Shown here: positions 17,412 through 27,478 of the stretch, piece after piece
Layout: each line of letters begins with the position of its first letter
Numbering within the stretch: position 1 is the stretch's first letter
NCBI RefSeq assembly: GCF_005484985.1
Contig: NZ_CP027942.1
Coordinates: forward strand, 1,054,001-1,118,000
Direction of reading: 5' to 3'
From: Agrococcus sp. SGAir0287
GTDB lineage: Bacteria > Actinomycetota > Actinomycetes > Actinomycetales > Microbacteriaceae
DNA: 64,000 nt
Program-made: the position numbers and the translations under genes
Notes under the pieces: generated by a model
Database searches by the model: none
Told to the model about the DNA's origin: nothing
What the model saw: the letters and a program-made list of their open reading frames with translations, nothing else

Positions 17412-18119
17412 CTAGCCGAACAGGCTCACGCCGCTCGAGCCGCCGCCGTTCTGGCCCGTCGTCTGCGGGCGCCCCTCGGAGGGCTGCACGACGACGAAGC
17501 CGGGGCCGTGGAAGGCGAGCTGGAACGCCTCGCCGGTGCCGCCGCGCAGCAGGGAGCGCATGTTCATCGAGTTCACGACCTGCGGCTGCAGGTTCGCCGA
17601 CCAGCACACCGCGGCCTGCGGGTCGACGAACGTCGGCTGCTGCGAGCAGTCGAGCAGCAGCGGCTCGCCGTCGCACGTCACCGCGACGGTGCCGAAGCCG
17701 CCGATCTCGAGGTTGAAGAGGCCGCCGGCCATGAATCCGCCGCCGCGCAGCATCTTGATGTCCCACTGCAGCGAGTGGTCGAAGGCGAGGAGGCTCTCGC
17801 CGTTGACCGTGAGCCCCTCGTTCTCGAGCGTGACCGTGAAGATGTTCTGCGCGTCGCGCGCGAGGAAGACCTCGCCCTGGCCCTGCATGCGCATGAGCGG
17901 CGCGCCCTCGCCGGTGAGCGCCTTCTTCAGGAACTTCTCGACCGAGCCGGCACCCTCGTGGTGGAACTGGATCTGCCCCTGGTAGGCGACCATCGAGCCC
18001 TTGGCGGCGATGACGTCGGTGCCCGTGACGTTGACGCGCATCATCCGCTCGGACTGCTTGACCCAGCGCTCCTGGGTCTGCTTCTCGTGGTACGCCTGCG
18101 AGAACAGCTCGCTCTTCAT
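17412..18119 (-). CDS. AIM24 family protein
   Basis: A 235-aa protein of the AIM24/TraL-like beta-barrel family (MKSELFSQAYHEKQTQERWV...). It has the family's repeated beta hairpins around glycine turns (GSMVAYQGQIQFHHEGAGS, GGGFMAGGLFNLEIGGFG) and a flexible Gly/Ser tail. The bacterial role is unknown; tellurium resistance and membrane association have been proposed for relatives. Its ATG overlaps the TGA of the upstream thiamine-binding-like gene (ATGA), so the two form an operon. Confidence 0.8.
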   Translation of the reverse strand: MKSELFSQAYHEKQTQERWVKQSERMMRVNVTGTDVIAAKGSMVAYQGQIQFHHEGAGSVEKFLKKALTGEGAPLMRMQGQGEVFLARDAQNIFTVTLENEGLTVNGESLLAFDHSLQWDIKMLRGGGFMAGGLFNLEIGGFGTVAVTCDGEPLLLDCSQQPTFVDPQAAVCWSANLQPQVVNSMNMRSLLRGGTGEAFQLAFHGPGFVVVQPSEGRPQTTGQNGGGSSGVSLFG

Positions 18120-18436
18120 CGATCCTCCTCGGCCCCTGGACCCTCGAGCGCCCGCTCGAGCCGCTCGACCTTGCCGCCGAGCTCGCCGGACCATCCTGGC
18201 CGGATGTCGGCCTTCAGCACCAGGGATGCGCGCGGCGAGATCTCGAGGATGGCGTCGGTCGCGGCCCTCACGACGGCCATGACCTCGTCCCACTCGCCCT
18301 CGATGGTCGTGAACATGGCGTCGGTCCGGTTCGGCAGGCCCGACTCGCGCACGATGCGCACGGCCTTCGCGACGGCGTCGTGCACGGAGCCGTCGGGTCC
18401 CGCCGTCCCTGGCGCGACCGAGAATGCGACGAGCAT
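18116..18436 (-). CDS. MTH1187-type thiamine-binding-like protein
   Basis: A 106-aa ferredoxin-like-fold protein of the MTH1187/YkoF-like (DUF77) family. It starts MLVAFSVAPGTAG, with PDGSVHDAVAKAVRIVRESG and the typical NRTDAMFTTIEGEWDEVM. Members bind thiamine or related pyrimidines as homo-oligomers. The ATG at 18436 has GGGAG about 6 nt upstream. It is the first gene of a two-gene unit with AIM24 and is divergent from the amidase. No transport genes are adjacent, so a link to thiamine metabolism is family knowledge only. Confidence 0.75.
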   Translation of the reverse strand: MLVAFSVAPGTAGPDGSVHDAVAKAVRIVRESGLPNRTDAMFTTIEGEWDEVMAVVRAATDAILEISPRASLVLKADIRPGWSGELGGKVERLERALEGPGAEEDR

Positions 18437-18496
18437 GTCGCTCCCTTCGTTCGGTTCGCGCTCATCCTCTCGTGCCTGCGGCCCGAGGCCGCTGCA

Positions 18497-18502
18497 TAGG
18501 CT
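18497..18502 (+). promoter_or_regulatory. -10 box of the nitrilase-fold amidase (leaderless)
   Basis: TAGGCT followed by 7 nt and the ATG at 18510, with no Shine-Dalgarno. Confidence 0.5.
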
Positions 18503-18509
18503 GGGGCGC

Positions 18510-19319
18510 ATGGCCACGCCGTCGACCCTCCTCGCCGCCGCCGTCCAGTGGGCGCCGGGCGCCGACCCCGCCGAGAACCGTGCGGCGGTGACGCGGCTCG
18601 TGGCCGCTGCCGCGCAGCGCGGCGCGCGCCTCGTCGTGCTGCCGGAGTACTCGCAGGCGTTCGCCGCCGACATGGCCGCGCTCGCGCCGACGGTCGCCGA
18701 GCCGCTCGACGGCCCGTTCGTGGCGACGCTGCAGCAGGCTGCGGCCGCGGCAGGTGCCGTGGTCGTCGCCGGGCTGGTCGAGCGCATCGACCACGGCACG
18801 CGCGTCGCGAACACCGTCGTCGCCGTCGACGGCGAGCGACTGCTCGCCGCGTACCGCAAGGTGCACCTCTACGACGCGTTCGGCGCGCGGGAGTCCGACT
18901 GGCTCACGCCCGGCGACCCCGCCCAGCGGCCCGTGATCGACGTCGACGGCCACGGCATCGGCATCCAGACCTGCTACGACGTGCGGTTCCCCGAGCAGTC
19001 GCGCCTGCTCGTGGATGCGGGCGCCGACGTGCTCGTCGTGCCGGCCGAGTGGGTGCGCGGTCCGCTCAAGGAGCACCACTGGGTCACGCTCGTCACGGCG
19101 CGTGCGATCGAGAGCACCGTCCACGTCGTCGCGGCCGACCACGCGCCGCCGATCGGCGCGGGACGCTCGCTCGTCGTCGACCCCATGGGCGTCGCGCTCG
19201 CACAGCTCGGCGAGGCCGAGGGCATCGCGCTCGCGCCCATCGATCCCGCGCGCACGGCGAGCGTGCGCGAGCGCAACCCGTCGCTCGCGAACCGCCGCCA
19301 TCGCGTCGTCGGCGGCTGA
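18510..19319 (+). CDS. Carbon-nitrogen hydrolase (nitrilase superfamily, omega-amidase-like)
   Basis: A 269-aa nitrilase-fold amidase. The Glu-Lys-Cys triad is visible: Glu in VVLPEYSQAF, Lys in AAYRKVHLYDAFG and Cys in GIQTCYDVRFPE. FPE after the cysteine and KVHLYD are typical of the Nit1/Nit2/YafV branch, which includes omega-amidases acting on 2-oxoglutaramate and deaminated glutathione amidases. It converges on an aminotransferase of the glutamine transaminase K type with a gap of only 16 bp, which favours an omega-amidase or amide-repair role. The start is set by TAGGCT 7 nt upstream. Confidence 0.8.
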   Translation: MATPSTLLAAAVQWAPGADPAENRAAVTRLVAAAAQRGARLVVLPEYSQAFAADMAALAPTVAEPLDGPFVATLQQAAAAAGAVVVAGLVERIDHGTRVANTVVAVDGERLLAAYRKVHLYDAFGARESDWLTPGDPAQRPVIDVDGHGIGIQTCYDVRFPEQSRLLVDAGADVLVVPAEWVRGPLKEHHWVTLVTARAIESTVHVVAADHAPPIGAGRSLVVDPMGVALAQLGEAEGIALAPIDPARTASVRERNPSLANRRHRVVGG

Positions 19320-19335
19320 AGCGCGAGCTGCCGCG

Positions 19336-20544
<1,209 letters not shown>

Positions 20545-20550
20545 GCCCCC

Positions 20551-20556
20551 ACGGTA
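20551..20556 (-). promoter_or_regulatory. -10 box of the aminotransferase (leaderless)
   Basis: TACCGT on the minus strand, 6 nt before the ATG at 20544. Confidence 0.45.
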
Positions 20557-20635
20557 GTCGACGTGCAGCGCGCGCCCAGGAACCGAATCCGCGGCATGGA
20601 CGACGCATAGGGATCGCACTGGTGGGAGGCGTCCC

Positions 20636-22282
20636 ATGGTGGTCATGACGAACGAGGAGCGCGGCCAGGAGCCGCAGGACCACGCGACCGGCTGGCCGCA
20701 CGAGCCGCAGCAGGACGCCGCCTGGGGGCAGCCCTCGCGCGAGGTGCCGCCGCCGCCGATGGCGCACGAGCAGCAGTCCGCCACGGACGCCGACGCGGCC
20801 GCCGCACCGGCGGCGCCGTCGAGCCCCGAGCACGGGCACCGGCCCCACCTGTGGCATCGGGCGCCGTCGGCGCCGCAGCAGCAGGACCCGGCGCAGGCGC
20901 AGGCCGCCGAGCACCACCCGCGCCTGTGGCACCGCGCCGCCGCGACGCCCGAGCACCACGGTGGCCCGCAGCACCACGCAGCGCCGCCGGCATCGACGTG
21001 GCAGCAGCCCGCCGCGTCGTCGCTGCACCAGCAGGCGCCCGGATCGTACGCGCACGCCCCCGGCACGCCGTCCGGGCCCGGTGCGGGCTTCGGCGCCGCG
21101 GCCGCGCCCGAGCCGCGGCGTCGACGCTCGCGCCCCGTCGCGATGCTCGCCCTCGCGGGCCTGCTCGGCGGCACGGTGCTCGGCGGCGCGGCCGGCGCGA
21201 CGGCGGCGACGCTCGTGGCGCAGCAGGGCGGCTCGTCGACGTCGGCCACGAGCGAGGCGACGATCACCGGTGCGAGCGCCACGGACCCCACGACGATCGC
21301 CGACGTCGCGCAGCAGGCCTCGCCCTCGGTCGTGACCGTCCAGGCGACGTCGTCGGCCGGCTCGGGCACGGGATCGGGCGTCGTCGTCGGGGCGGGCGGC
21401 ATCATCGTCACGAACAACCACGTCGTCACGCTCGACGGCCAGGCCTCGGACGCGACCATCACGGTCGAGACGAGCGACGGGCGGCTGCTGGACGCGACCG
21501 TCGTCGGCACCGACCCGACCGTCGACCTCGCAGTGCTCCGCGTCGACGCCGACCTGCCGGTCATCACGTTCGCGGACTCGAGCTCGGTCGCCGTCGGCGA
21601 CACGGCGATCGCGATCGGCGCGCCGCTCGGGCTGTCGAACTCCGTCACCGACGGCATCGTGTCGGCCGTGAACCGCGGCCTGCAGATCTCGTCGAGCGCG
21701 ACCGACCAGCAGCAGTCGCCGCAGGCGCAGCAGTCGCCGTTCGGCTTCTGGAGCCAGCAGGGCACGCAGGCGGCGCAGGAGACGATCTCGATCCCCGTCA
21801 TCCAGACCGACGCGTCGATCAACCCAGGCAACTCCGGTGGCGCGCTGCTGAACGCGGCCGGCCAGCTCATGGGCGTCAACGTCGCGATCGCCTCGATGGG
21901 ATCCTCCGACTCGTCGTCGCAGGCCGGCTCCATCGGCATCGGCTTCGCGATCGAGGGCTCGCTCGTGCAGCGCGTCGTCGACGAGATCGTCGCGACGGGC
22001 ACGGCGACGCACGGCCTCCTGGGCGCGTCGGTCTCCGACGTGACGGACGCGAGCGTCGGTCGCACGGGAGCGCAGCTCGCGGACATCACCGCGGGCGGCC
22101 CCGCGGCGGCGGCCGGCCTCCAGTCGGGCGACGTCGTGACCGCCGTCGACGGCACCCCCGTCGGCAGCGCGACCGACCTCACGGCGCAGATCCGCGCCGA
22201 GGCCGGCGGCTCGACCGTCACGCTCACGATCCTTCGCGGCGGCTCCGAGCAGGACGTGTCGGTCACGCTCGGCACGCTCTGA
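20636..22282 (+). CDS. HtrA/DegP-like S1C serine protease with PDZ domain
   Basis: A 548-aa protein. Residues 1-160 are a cytoplasmic, disordered Gln/His/Pro/Ala-rich region. One membrane helix follows (about 166-190, AMLALAGLLGGTVLGGAAG). The trypsin-like domain shows His in VTNNHVVTL (about 261), Asp in TVDLAVLRVD (about 295) and Ser in NPGNSGGALL (about 399). A C-terminal PDZ domain (GGPAAAAGLQSGDVVTAVDG) covers about 450-545. The protease should act outside the membrane in envelope protein quality control. GGGAGG at 20624-20629 sets the ATG at 20636; a second in-frame ATG lies at 20645. A long hairpin terminator follows. Confidence 0.9.
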   Translation: MVVMTNEERGQEPQDHATGWPHEPQQDAAWGQPSREVPPPPMAHEQQSATDADAAAAPAAPSSPEHGHRPHLWHRAPSAPQQQDPAQAQAAEHHPRLWHRAAATPEHHGGPQHHAAPPASTWQQPAASSLHQQAPGSYAHAPGTPSGPGAGFGAAAAPEPRRRRSRPVAMLALAGLLGGTVLGGAAGATAATLVAQQGGSSTSATSEATITGASATDPTTIADVAQQASPSVVTVQATSSAGSGTGSGVVVGAGGIIVTNNHVVTLDGQASDATITVETSDGRLLDATVVGTDPTVDLAVLRVDADLPVITFADSSSVAVGDTAIAIGAPLGLSNSVTDGIVSAVNRGLQISSSATDQQQSPQAQQSPFGFWSQQGTQAAQETISIPVIQTDASINPGNSGGALLNAAGQLMGVNVAIASMGSSDSSSQAGSIGIGFAIEGSLVQRVVDEIVATGTATHGLLGASVSDVTDASVGRTGAQLADITAGGPAAAAGLQSGDVVTAVDGTPVGSATDLTAQIRAEAGGSTVTLTILRGGSEQDVSVTLGTL

Positions 22283-22293
22283 CGACGACACGA

Positions 22294-22335
22294 GACGCGG
22301 CGCGGCATCGCTTCGAGGCGATGCCGCGCCGCGTC
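22294..22335 (+). terminator. Strong hairpin terminator after the HtrA-like gene
   Basis: A perfect 18-bp inverted repeat (GACGCGGCGCGGCATCGC and its complement) around the loop TTCGAG, 12 nt after the stop codon. It ends only 4 nt before the putative -10 of the next gene, isolating the two transcripts. Confidence 0.85.
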
Positions 22336-22339
22336 CTCG

Positions 22340-22345
22340 TATGCT
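22340..22345 (+). promoter_or_regulatory. -10 box of the two-domain TagF-like gene
   Basis: TATGCT directly after the terminator. Counting 6 nt, the usual leaderless spacing in this window, lands on an in-frame ATC codon at 22352 rather than ATG or GTG. Confidence 0.45.
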
Positions 22346-22462
22346 GGCGGCATCGCACTCCAGGTCTCGCGGCGCACCCTGCGCACGCTGCTCGCCCTGC
22401 CGGCCGTCGCGCTCGGCGCAGCGGCGTCGCTCGTCGTCCCGCGCGACCGTCGCCGCTGGGTC

Positions 22463-25069
22463 GTGGGCTGCGGCTCGGGCGTCGGCGAAGGGGCGCTGCC
22501 GCTCGCGCTCGCCGCGCAGGCGCGCGGCGACGAGGTCGTGTGGATCGCGCGCAGCGACCGCGAGGTCGCCGACGCCGCCGCGCACGGGCTCGCCAGCGCG
22601 CGCGGCTGGCGCGCGTTCGTCGCGACGCTGCGGGCCGGCGTCGTGGTCGTGACGCACGGCTTCGGCGACGTGTCGCGCGCGGGCGTGCACGGTGCGTTCG
22701 TCGTGCACCTCTGGCACGGCATCCCGCTCAAGCACCTGCATCGGGACGCGCCGGGCTGGCTGCGCATCGCGGGTGTGCCCGACGTCGCCCCCGTGCGGCG
22801 GCTGCTGCGCGAGGCGCATCGGCGCTCGGCGTCGCGCATCCGCCTGCTCCCGGTCGCCTCGGAGCGCGCCGCGAGCCGCATGCGCTCGGCGCTCGGGATC
22901 GGCGACGACGTCGTGCGCGTGCTCGGCGACGCGCGCGTCGACGTGCTCGCACGCGGCGACGAGCCCGCGGCGCGCGCGGCCGCGGCGGCGCTGCTCGACC
23001 GCTCGGGAGCGCGCGGCCGCGCGACGGTGCTCTACGCGCCGACGTGGCGCGACGGCGCCGCGGATCCCGCCGTGCCGACCGCCGACGAGTGGCGACGGAT
23101 CGCCGCGTGGCTCGACGCGCACGACGCGCGCCTCGTGGTGCGCTCGCATCCCCACGGCCTCGGCGACTACGCCGCCGGCGCCGCGGCGAGCGAGCGCATC
23201 GGGCTGCTGGGCCACGACCTCCTCGCCGACGTGACGCCCGCGCTGCCCGGCGTCGACCTGCTCGTGACCGACTTCTCGTCGATCGCCTACGACGCCGCGA
23301 CGCTCGCGATCCCCACGCTGCTGCTCGCGCCCGACCTCGCGTCGTACGCCGCGTCGCGCGGGCTCTACGACCTCTACGCCACGTTCTCGGGCGGTCGGCA
23401 CGCGCGGACGTGGGACGGGCTGCTCGCGTGGGCGAGCGAGGTCGCCGAGCCCGGGCCGGCGCGCGACGAGCGGCTCGCGCACGCCCGACGACTCGTCGCC
23501 GACCACGTGACGGCGTTCGGCGGCTCGACCCAGCGCGTGCTGCGGGCGATCGACGCCGGCCGCGGGCTCAGCGAGGCGCCCGCCGAGCCGCAGGCGCCCG
23601 CCTCCGTGCGCGCCGTGTGGCGCGAGGGCGAGCGGATGCGCCTGCGGATCGATCCGGGCGCGACCCGGCCGGCAGCGGTGCGGCTGCGCAGCGGGCGCGA
23701 GACCATCGCCGGCGAGCTGGCTGCGGGCGACGGGCTCGAGGCGTCGCTGCCGCTCACGCGCTCGCGCTGGGGCGGCCCGCGGCTCGTGCTGCCGAGCGAC
23801 GCGTACGTCGTCGAGCTGCTCGACGACGCGGGCGCTCGCATCGCGCTCGCGCCGCCGACGACCCTGCCGCGGACCGAGCTCGCGCTCGACGCGCGCATCG
23901 CGATCGAGGCGCGCGAGGCGTCGATCGCCATCGTGCTCGCGCCGCCCCTCACCGACGCCGAGCGCGCCCCTGGCGCGCAGCGCGCGATGCAGCGCCGCCA
24001 CCTCGGCAGCCCTCGGCCGCAGCGCGCCGTGATGCTCGAGGCGTTCTACGGCACGGCCGCCGCGTGCAATCCGGCCGGCATCGATCGCGCCCTCGCGGCC
24101 ATCGCGCCCGACGTCGCGCGCGCCTGGTCCACCGTCGACGGCTCCGTGCCGATCCCGGAGGGCGCCGTGCGCGTCGTCGAGGGCACCGAGGCCTGGTGGC
24201 GGCTGCGCGGCGGCGCGCGTGCGCTCGTCGTCAACGACTGGCTGCGGAAGCGGCATCGCCGGATGCGGCATCAGCGGGTCGTGCAGACCTGGCACGGCAC
24301 GCCGCTCAAGCGACTCGCGCTCGAGCGCGACGGGCAGAGCCTGCGCACCCGCGTCGCCTCCGTGCTCGAGGGGCGTCGATGGGACGTGCTGCTCGCGCAG
24401 AACGCCTTCGCCGCCGAGCACCTGCGCGCCGCCTACGCGTTCCGGGGGCCCGTGTGGCAGCTCGGCTACCCGCGCGGCGACGCCGTGCGCGCCGGCGACC
24501 GCGACGGCATCCGCGCGCGGCTCGGCGTGCCTCGCCACGCGCGCGTCGCGCTCTACGCGCCCACCTGGCGCGACGACCGCGTCGCCGAGGTCGACCACGT
24601 CGACGTCGCGGCGCTCGCGGCTCGGCTCGGCGAGGGCTGGCGGGTCGTCGTGCGCGGCCACGCGAGGTCCCGCACGGGCGGGGGACTCGACCTCTCCAGC
24701 GAGGGGGTCGTCGACGCCACGACCTACCCCGACGTCGCCGAGCTGCTCGCCGCGGCCGACGTGCTCGTCACCGACTACTCGTCGGTCATGTTCGACGCCG
24801 CGGCCATCGAGCTGCCGACCGTCTTCGCCGTGCCCGACCTCGACGACTACCGCGATCGCCTGCGCGGCTTCACGTTCGACCTGGCCGAGGCGGCGCCCGG
24901 CCCCTTCGCGCGCACGCTCGACGACCTCGTCGACGCCGTGCTCGCCGCGGGGCCCGGGGACGGTTGGGACGAGCGTCGCGCGGCCTGGCACGAGCGCTTC
25001 GCTCCGCTCGACGACGGGCACGCGGGGGAGCGCGTCGTGCGCAGGATGCTCGACGAGGGCATCCTCTAG
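22463..25069 (+). CDS. Two-domain CDP-glycerol glycerophosphotransferase (TagF/TarB-like)
   Basis: 868 aa from the first canonical start (GTG 22463), with two tandem Glyphos_transf domains. Domain 1 (about residues 1-340) has WHGIPLKHLHRDAP, YAPTWRDG, VRSHPHG and LVTDFSSIAYDAAT. Domain 2 (about 520-868) repeats these as TWHGTPLKRLALERDG, YAPTWRDD, VRGHARS and LVTDYSSVMFDAAAIELPT. A beta-rich linker of about 150 aa joins them. TagF-type enzymes polymerise glycerol- or ribitol-phosphate from CDP-alditols on the cytoplasmic membrane face. The conserved opening RRRWVVGCGSGVGEG begins before the GTG, so the true start is probably upstream (see findings). The TAG stop overlaps the convergent GT2 stop. 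Confidence 0.85.
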   Translation: MGCGSGVGEGALPLALAAQARGDEVVWIARSDREVADAAAHGLASARGWRAFVATLRAGVVVVTHGFGDVSRAGVHGAFVVHLWHGIPLKHLHRDAPGWLRIAGVPDVAPVRRLLREAHRRSASRIRLLPVASERAASRMRSALGIGDDVVRVLGDARVDVLARGDEPAARAAAAALLDRSGARGRATVLYAPTWRDGAADPAVPTADEWRRIAAWLDAHDARLVVRSHPHGLGDYAAGAAASERIGLLGHDLLADVTPALPGVDLLVTDFSSIAYDAATLAIPTLLLAPDLASYAASRGLYDLYATFSGGRHARTWDGLLAWASEVAEPGPARDERLAHARRLVADHVTAFGGSTQRVLRAIDAGRGLSEAPAEPQAPASVRAVWREGERMRLRIDPGATRPAAVRLRSGRETIAGELAAGDGLEASLPLTRSRWGGPRLVLPSDAYVVELLDDAGARIALAPPTTLPRTELALDARIAIEAREASIAIVLAPPLTDAERAPGAQRAMQRRHLGSPRPQRAVMLEAFYGTAAACNPAGIDRALAAIAPDVARAWSTVDGSVPIPEGAVRVVEGTEAWWRLRGGARALVVNDWLRKRHRRMRHQRVVQTWHGTPLKRLALERDGQSLRTRVASVLEGRRWDVLLAQNAFAAEHLRAAYAFRGPVWQLGYPRGDAVRAGDRDGIRARLGVPRHARVALYAPTWRDDRVAEVDHVDVAALAARLGEGWRVVVRGHARSRTGGGLDLSSEGVVDATTYPDVAELLAAADVLVTDYSSVMFDAAAIELPTVFAVPDLDDYRDRLRGFTFDLAEAAPGPFARTLDDLVDAVLAAGPGDGWDERRAAWHERFAPLDDGHAGERVVRRMLDEGIL

Positions 25070-26130
25070 CGCGTCGGCCCGCCCTCGCTGCGCGACGTGT
25101 CACGATTCGTGCCGGCGCCGCGCACGACGCCCTGCAGGAAGCCGGTGCCCCAGGCGAGGTGCATGACGGCGATCACGCCCGCGAACCGCAGCCGATCGCC
25201 GAGCGATCCTGGCGTCGTCACGACCGCGAGCGCGAGCAGCAGCAGGTACGCGAGCGGCGCGAGGCCGAGCAGCGTCGCGACGACCGCCAGCCACGCCGGC
25301 ACCGCGGCGACGAGCGCGACGATCGCGGTCGCGAGGCCGACGAGCACGGACAGCGCCACGGCGACCACGAGCGCAGGCGGCACGAAGAACCGCACGCCGT
25401 TGCTCGCGCCGATCCGTCGCACGAGCTCGCCGCGCCACACCCCGGTCGAGTGGAACTGCCTGGCGAGCTTCGCCCACGTCTCGCGGGGCCAGTACGTCAC
25501 CTGCAGCGCGGGGTCGAACCACACGAGATGCCCCGCCTGCCGCAGGCGGTAGTTGAGCTCCCAGTCCTCGCCGCGCCGCAGCGTCTCGTCGTACCCGCCG
25601 ACGGCCTCGAGCGCATCGCGGCGGAAGACCCCGAGGTAGGCGGACTCCGTCGGTCCCGCCTCGCCGCCGACGTGGTACGAGCCGCCGCCGAGCCCGATGC
25701 GCGACCGGTAGCCGCGCGCGACGGCGCGCTGCAGCGGGGTCTCGCCCGTCGCGAGCATGAGGCCGCCGACGTTCGCCGCTCCCGACTCCTCGAGGGCGCG
25801 CACGGCGATGCGCGTGTATTCGGTCGGGATCTGCGTGTGCGCGTCGACGCGCATCACGACGTCGTGCCGGCTCGCGGCGATCGCGAGGTTGAGGCCGATC
25901 GGGATGTCCATGCCGGGGTTCGGCACGAGCCGGATGCGAGGATCCTCGGCGGCGAGGCGCTCGGCGACCGCGTCGGTGCCGTCGCTCGAGGGACCGAGGG
26001 CGAGCACGAGCTCGCGCTCGCCGGGGTAGTCCTGCGCCATGACCGTCTCGACCGCCGCGGCGAGGTAGCGCGCCTCGTTGAGCACGGGCATCACGTACGA
26101 GACGCCCGGCCACGCACGCTCTCCAGTCAC
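25066..26130 (-). CDS. Family 2 glycosyltransferase, membrane-anchored
   Basis: A 354-aa GT-A glycosyltransferase. The N-terminal domain starts GVSYVMPVLNEARYLAAAVETV, with ALGPSSDGTDAVAERL, the DxD-like VMRVDAHTQIP, YLGVFRRDALEAVGGYDETL and GEDWELNYRLR (the ED acid-base motif). Near residues 255-335 three or four hydrophobic helices (FFVPPALVVAVALSVLVGLA and following) anchor it in the membrane. It probably decorates or starts the wall polymer made by the flanking TagF-like enzymes; donor and acceptor are unknown. GTG 26130 has CATGCT 6 nt upstream. Its stop shares CTAG with the TagF-like gene. Confidence 0.82.
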   Translation of the reverse strand: MTGERAWPGVSYVMPVLNEARYLAAAVETVMAQDYPGERELVLALGPSSDGTDAVAERLAAEDPRIRLVPNPGMDIPIGLNLAIAASRHDVVMRVDAHTQIPTEYTRIAVRALEESGAANVGGLMLATGETPLQRAVARGYRSRIGLGGGSYHVGGEAGPTESAYLGVFRRDALEAVGGYDETLRRGEDWELNYRLRQAGHLVWFDPALQVTYWPRETWAKLARQFHSTGVWRGELVRRIGASNGVRFFVPPALVVAVALSVLVGLATAIVALVAAVPAWLAVVATLLGLAPLAYLLLLALAVVTTPGSLGDRLRFAGVIAVMHLAWGTGFLQGVVRGAGTNRDTSRSEGGPTR

Positions 26131-26136
26131 CGAGCC

Positions 26137-26142
26137 AGCATG
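26137..26142 (-). promoter_or_regulatory. -10 box of the GT2 gene (leaderless)
   Basis: CATGCT on the minus strand, 6 nt before the GTG at 26130; one mismatch to TANNNT. Confidence 0.35.
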
Positions 26143-26181
26143 GCAGAGGTCCCCGGTGCCGAGCCGCACGCGCCGCTCTCG

Positions 26182-26187
26182 TAGGCT
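26182..26187 (+). promoter_or_regulatory. -10 box of the second TagF-like gene (leaderless)
   Basis: TAGGCT followed by 7 nt and the ATG at 26195. It lies 40 bp from the divergent GT2 -10, so the two promoters share one short control region. Confidence 0.45.
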
Positions 26188-26194
26188 GGAGACC

Positions 26195-27478
26195 ATGCCG
26201 CTGCGACGCGACCTCGCCGCCGCCCGCCGACTGCTTCGGAACGGGCTGCGTTCGCGACGCAACCGCGCGGAGGTCGCCCGGGTCCGCGCTCGCCACGAGA
26301 CCGTGCATCCGCGCGACGTCGAGATCGTCGTCTACTACGCGGACGGGCCGGTGAACCTCTACCAGCTGCGCCAGTGGTACGCGCCGCTCGCCGAGCTCGC
26401 GCGCACGCATCCCGTCGGCATCCTCGCCCGCAGCCCGGGCGCCGCGCTGCAGCTGTGGCAGGAGACCGACCTGCCGGTGTTCTCGGTGACGCAGGTCGCC
26501 GACATCGAGGCGTTCCTCGAGCACCGCGGACCGCGGCTCGTGCTGTACGTGAACCAGAACGCCAAGAACTTCCAGATGATGCGCTACGGGCGCATGTGGC
26601 ACGTGTTCATCAACCACGGCGAGTCCGACAAGATGTACATGACCACGAACCAGTTCAAGGCGTACGACTACGCGCTCGTCGCCGGGCAGGCGGCGCGCGA
26701 CCGGCTCGGGGCGCGACTGTGGGACTACGACCTCGAGCGGCGCACGCTCGAGATCGGCAGGCCGCAGGCCGATCACTTCGCCGGTCCCGTGCCGTATCCG
26801 GCCGACGGGCGCCGCGTCGTGCTCTACGCGCCGACGTGGGAGGGCGACCGCCCCGCCGCCGCCTACGGCTCGATCGCCTCGCACGGCGTCGACCTGGCGG
26901 AGGCGGTGCTCGCGAGCGACCGGCACCGCCTCGTGTACCGGCCGCATCCGCGCTCGGGCGTGCTCGACGCGGGCTACCGCGCGGCGCACGAGCGCATCGT
27001 CGCGATGATCGCCGCCGCGAACCGTCGCGACCCCGCGGCGCAGCACGTGCACGACGACGGCCCGCAGCTCGGCTGGCAGCTCGCCGACGCCGACGTCGCG
27101 ATCACCGACGTCTCCGCCATGGTCTACGACCGCCTCGCGGTCGGCCGCCCCATCCTCATCACGCGTCCGGTCTCCGCGGAGGCGGACGTCGACGAGCGCG
27201 GCTACCTCGGCGCCTGCGAGTGGCTCGAGGCCGGCATCGCCGATCCGCTCGCCGAGATCGATCGCGTCGCGGAGGACGCCGAGGCCCTCGAGCGCCTCGA
27301 GCGCTGGAGCACGCACTACTTCGGCGACACCTCCCACGGCAGCGCCACCGCCCGCTTCCACGCGGCGATCGAACGGCTGCTCGCGATCTGGGCGGAGCAC
27401 GCCGAGCGGCACCGCACCGATGCGTTCGAGGTCGAGGTCGACGACGACGCGCCGGAGGACGACGGCCCGACGCCCTAG
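26195..27478 (+). CDS. CDP-glycerol glycerophosphotransferase family protein (single domain)
   Basis: A 427-aa TagB/TagF-like protein. The N-terminus is Arg-rich and amphipathic (RRDLAAARRLLRNGLRSRRN), suited to membrane association. Signature parts: VFINHGESDKMYMTTNQFKA (in place of WHGTPLK), VVLYAPTWEGDRP, LVYRPHPRSG and VAITDVSAMVYDRLAVGRP. The C-terminus is acidic. It presumably transfers a glycerol- or other alditol-phosphate during wall-polymer assembly, perhaps as the primase beside the two-domain polymerase. The ATG is set by TAGGCT 7 nt upstream. Its TAG stop shares CTAG with the convergent EcsC gene. Confidence 0.8.
   Translation: MPLRRDLAAARRLLRNGLRSRRNRAEVARVRARHETVHPRDVEIVVYYADGPVNLYQLRQWYAPLAELARTHPVGILARSPGAALQLWQETDLPVFSVTQVADIEAFLEHRGPRLVLYVNQNAKNFQMMRYGRMWHVFINHGESDKMYMTTNQFKAYDYALVAGQAARDRLGARLWDYDLERRTLEIGRPQADHFAGPVPYPADGRRVVLYAPTWEGDRPAAAYGSIASHGVDLAEAVLASDRHRLVYRPHPRSGVLDAGYRAAHERIVAMIAAANRRDPAAQHVHDDGPQLGWQLADADVAITDVSAMVYDRLAVGRPILITRPVSAEADVDERGYLGACEWLEAGIADPLAEIDRVAEDAEALERLERWSTHYFGDTSHGSATARFHAAIERLLAIWAEHAERHRTDAFEVEVDDDAPEDDGPTP

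Noticed and set aside
20851..26184. 1777-codon plus-strand open frame
   Set aside because: Out-of-phase shadow of the protease and TagF-like genes; no motif of its own.
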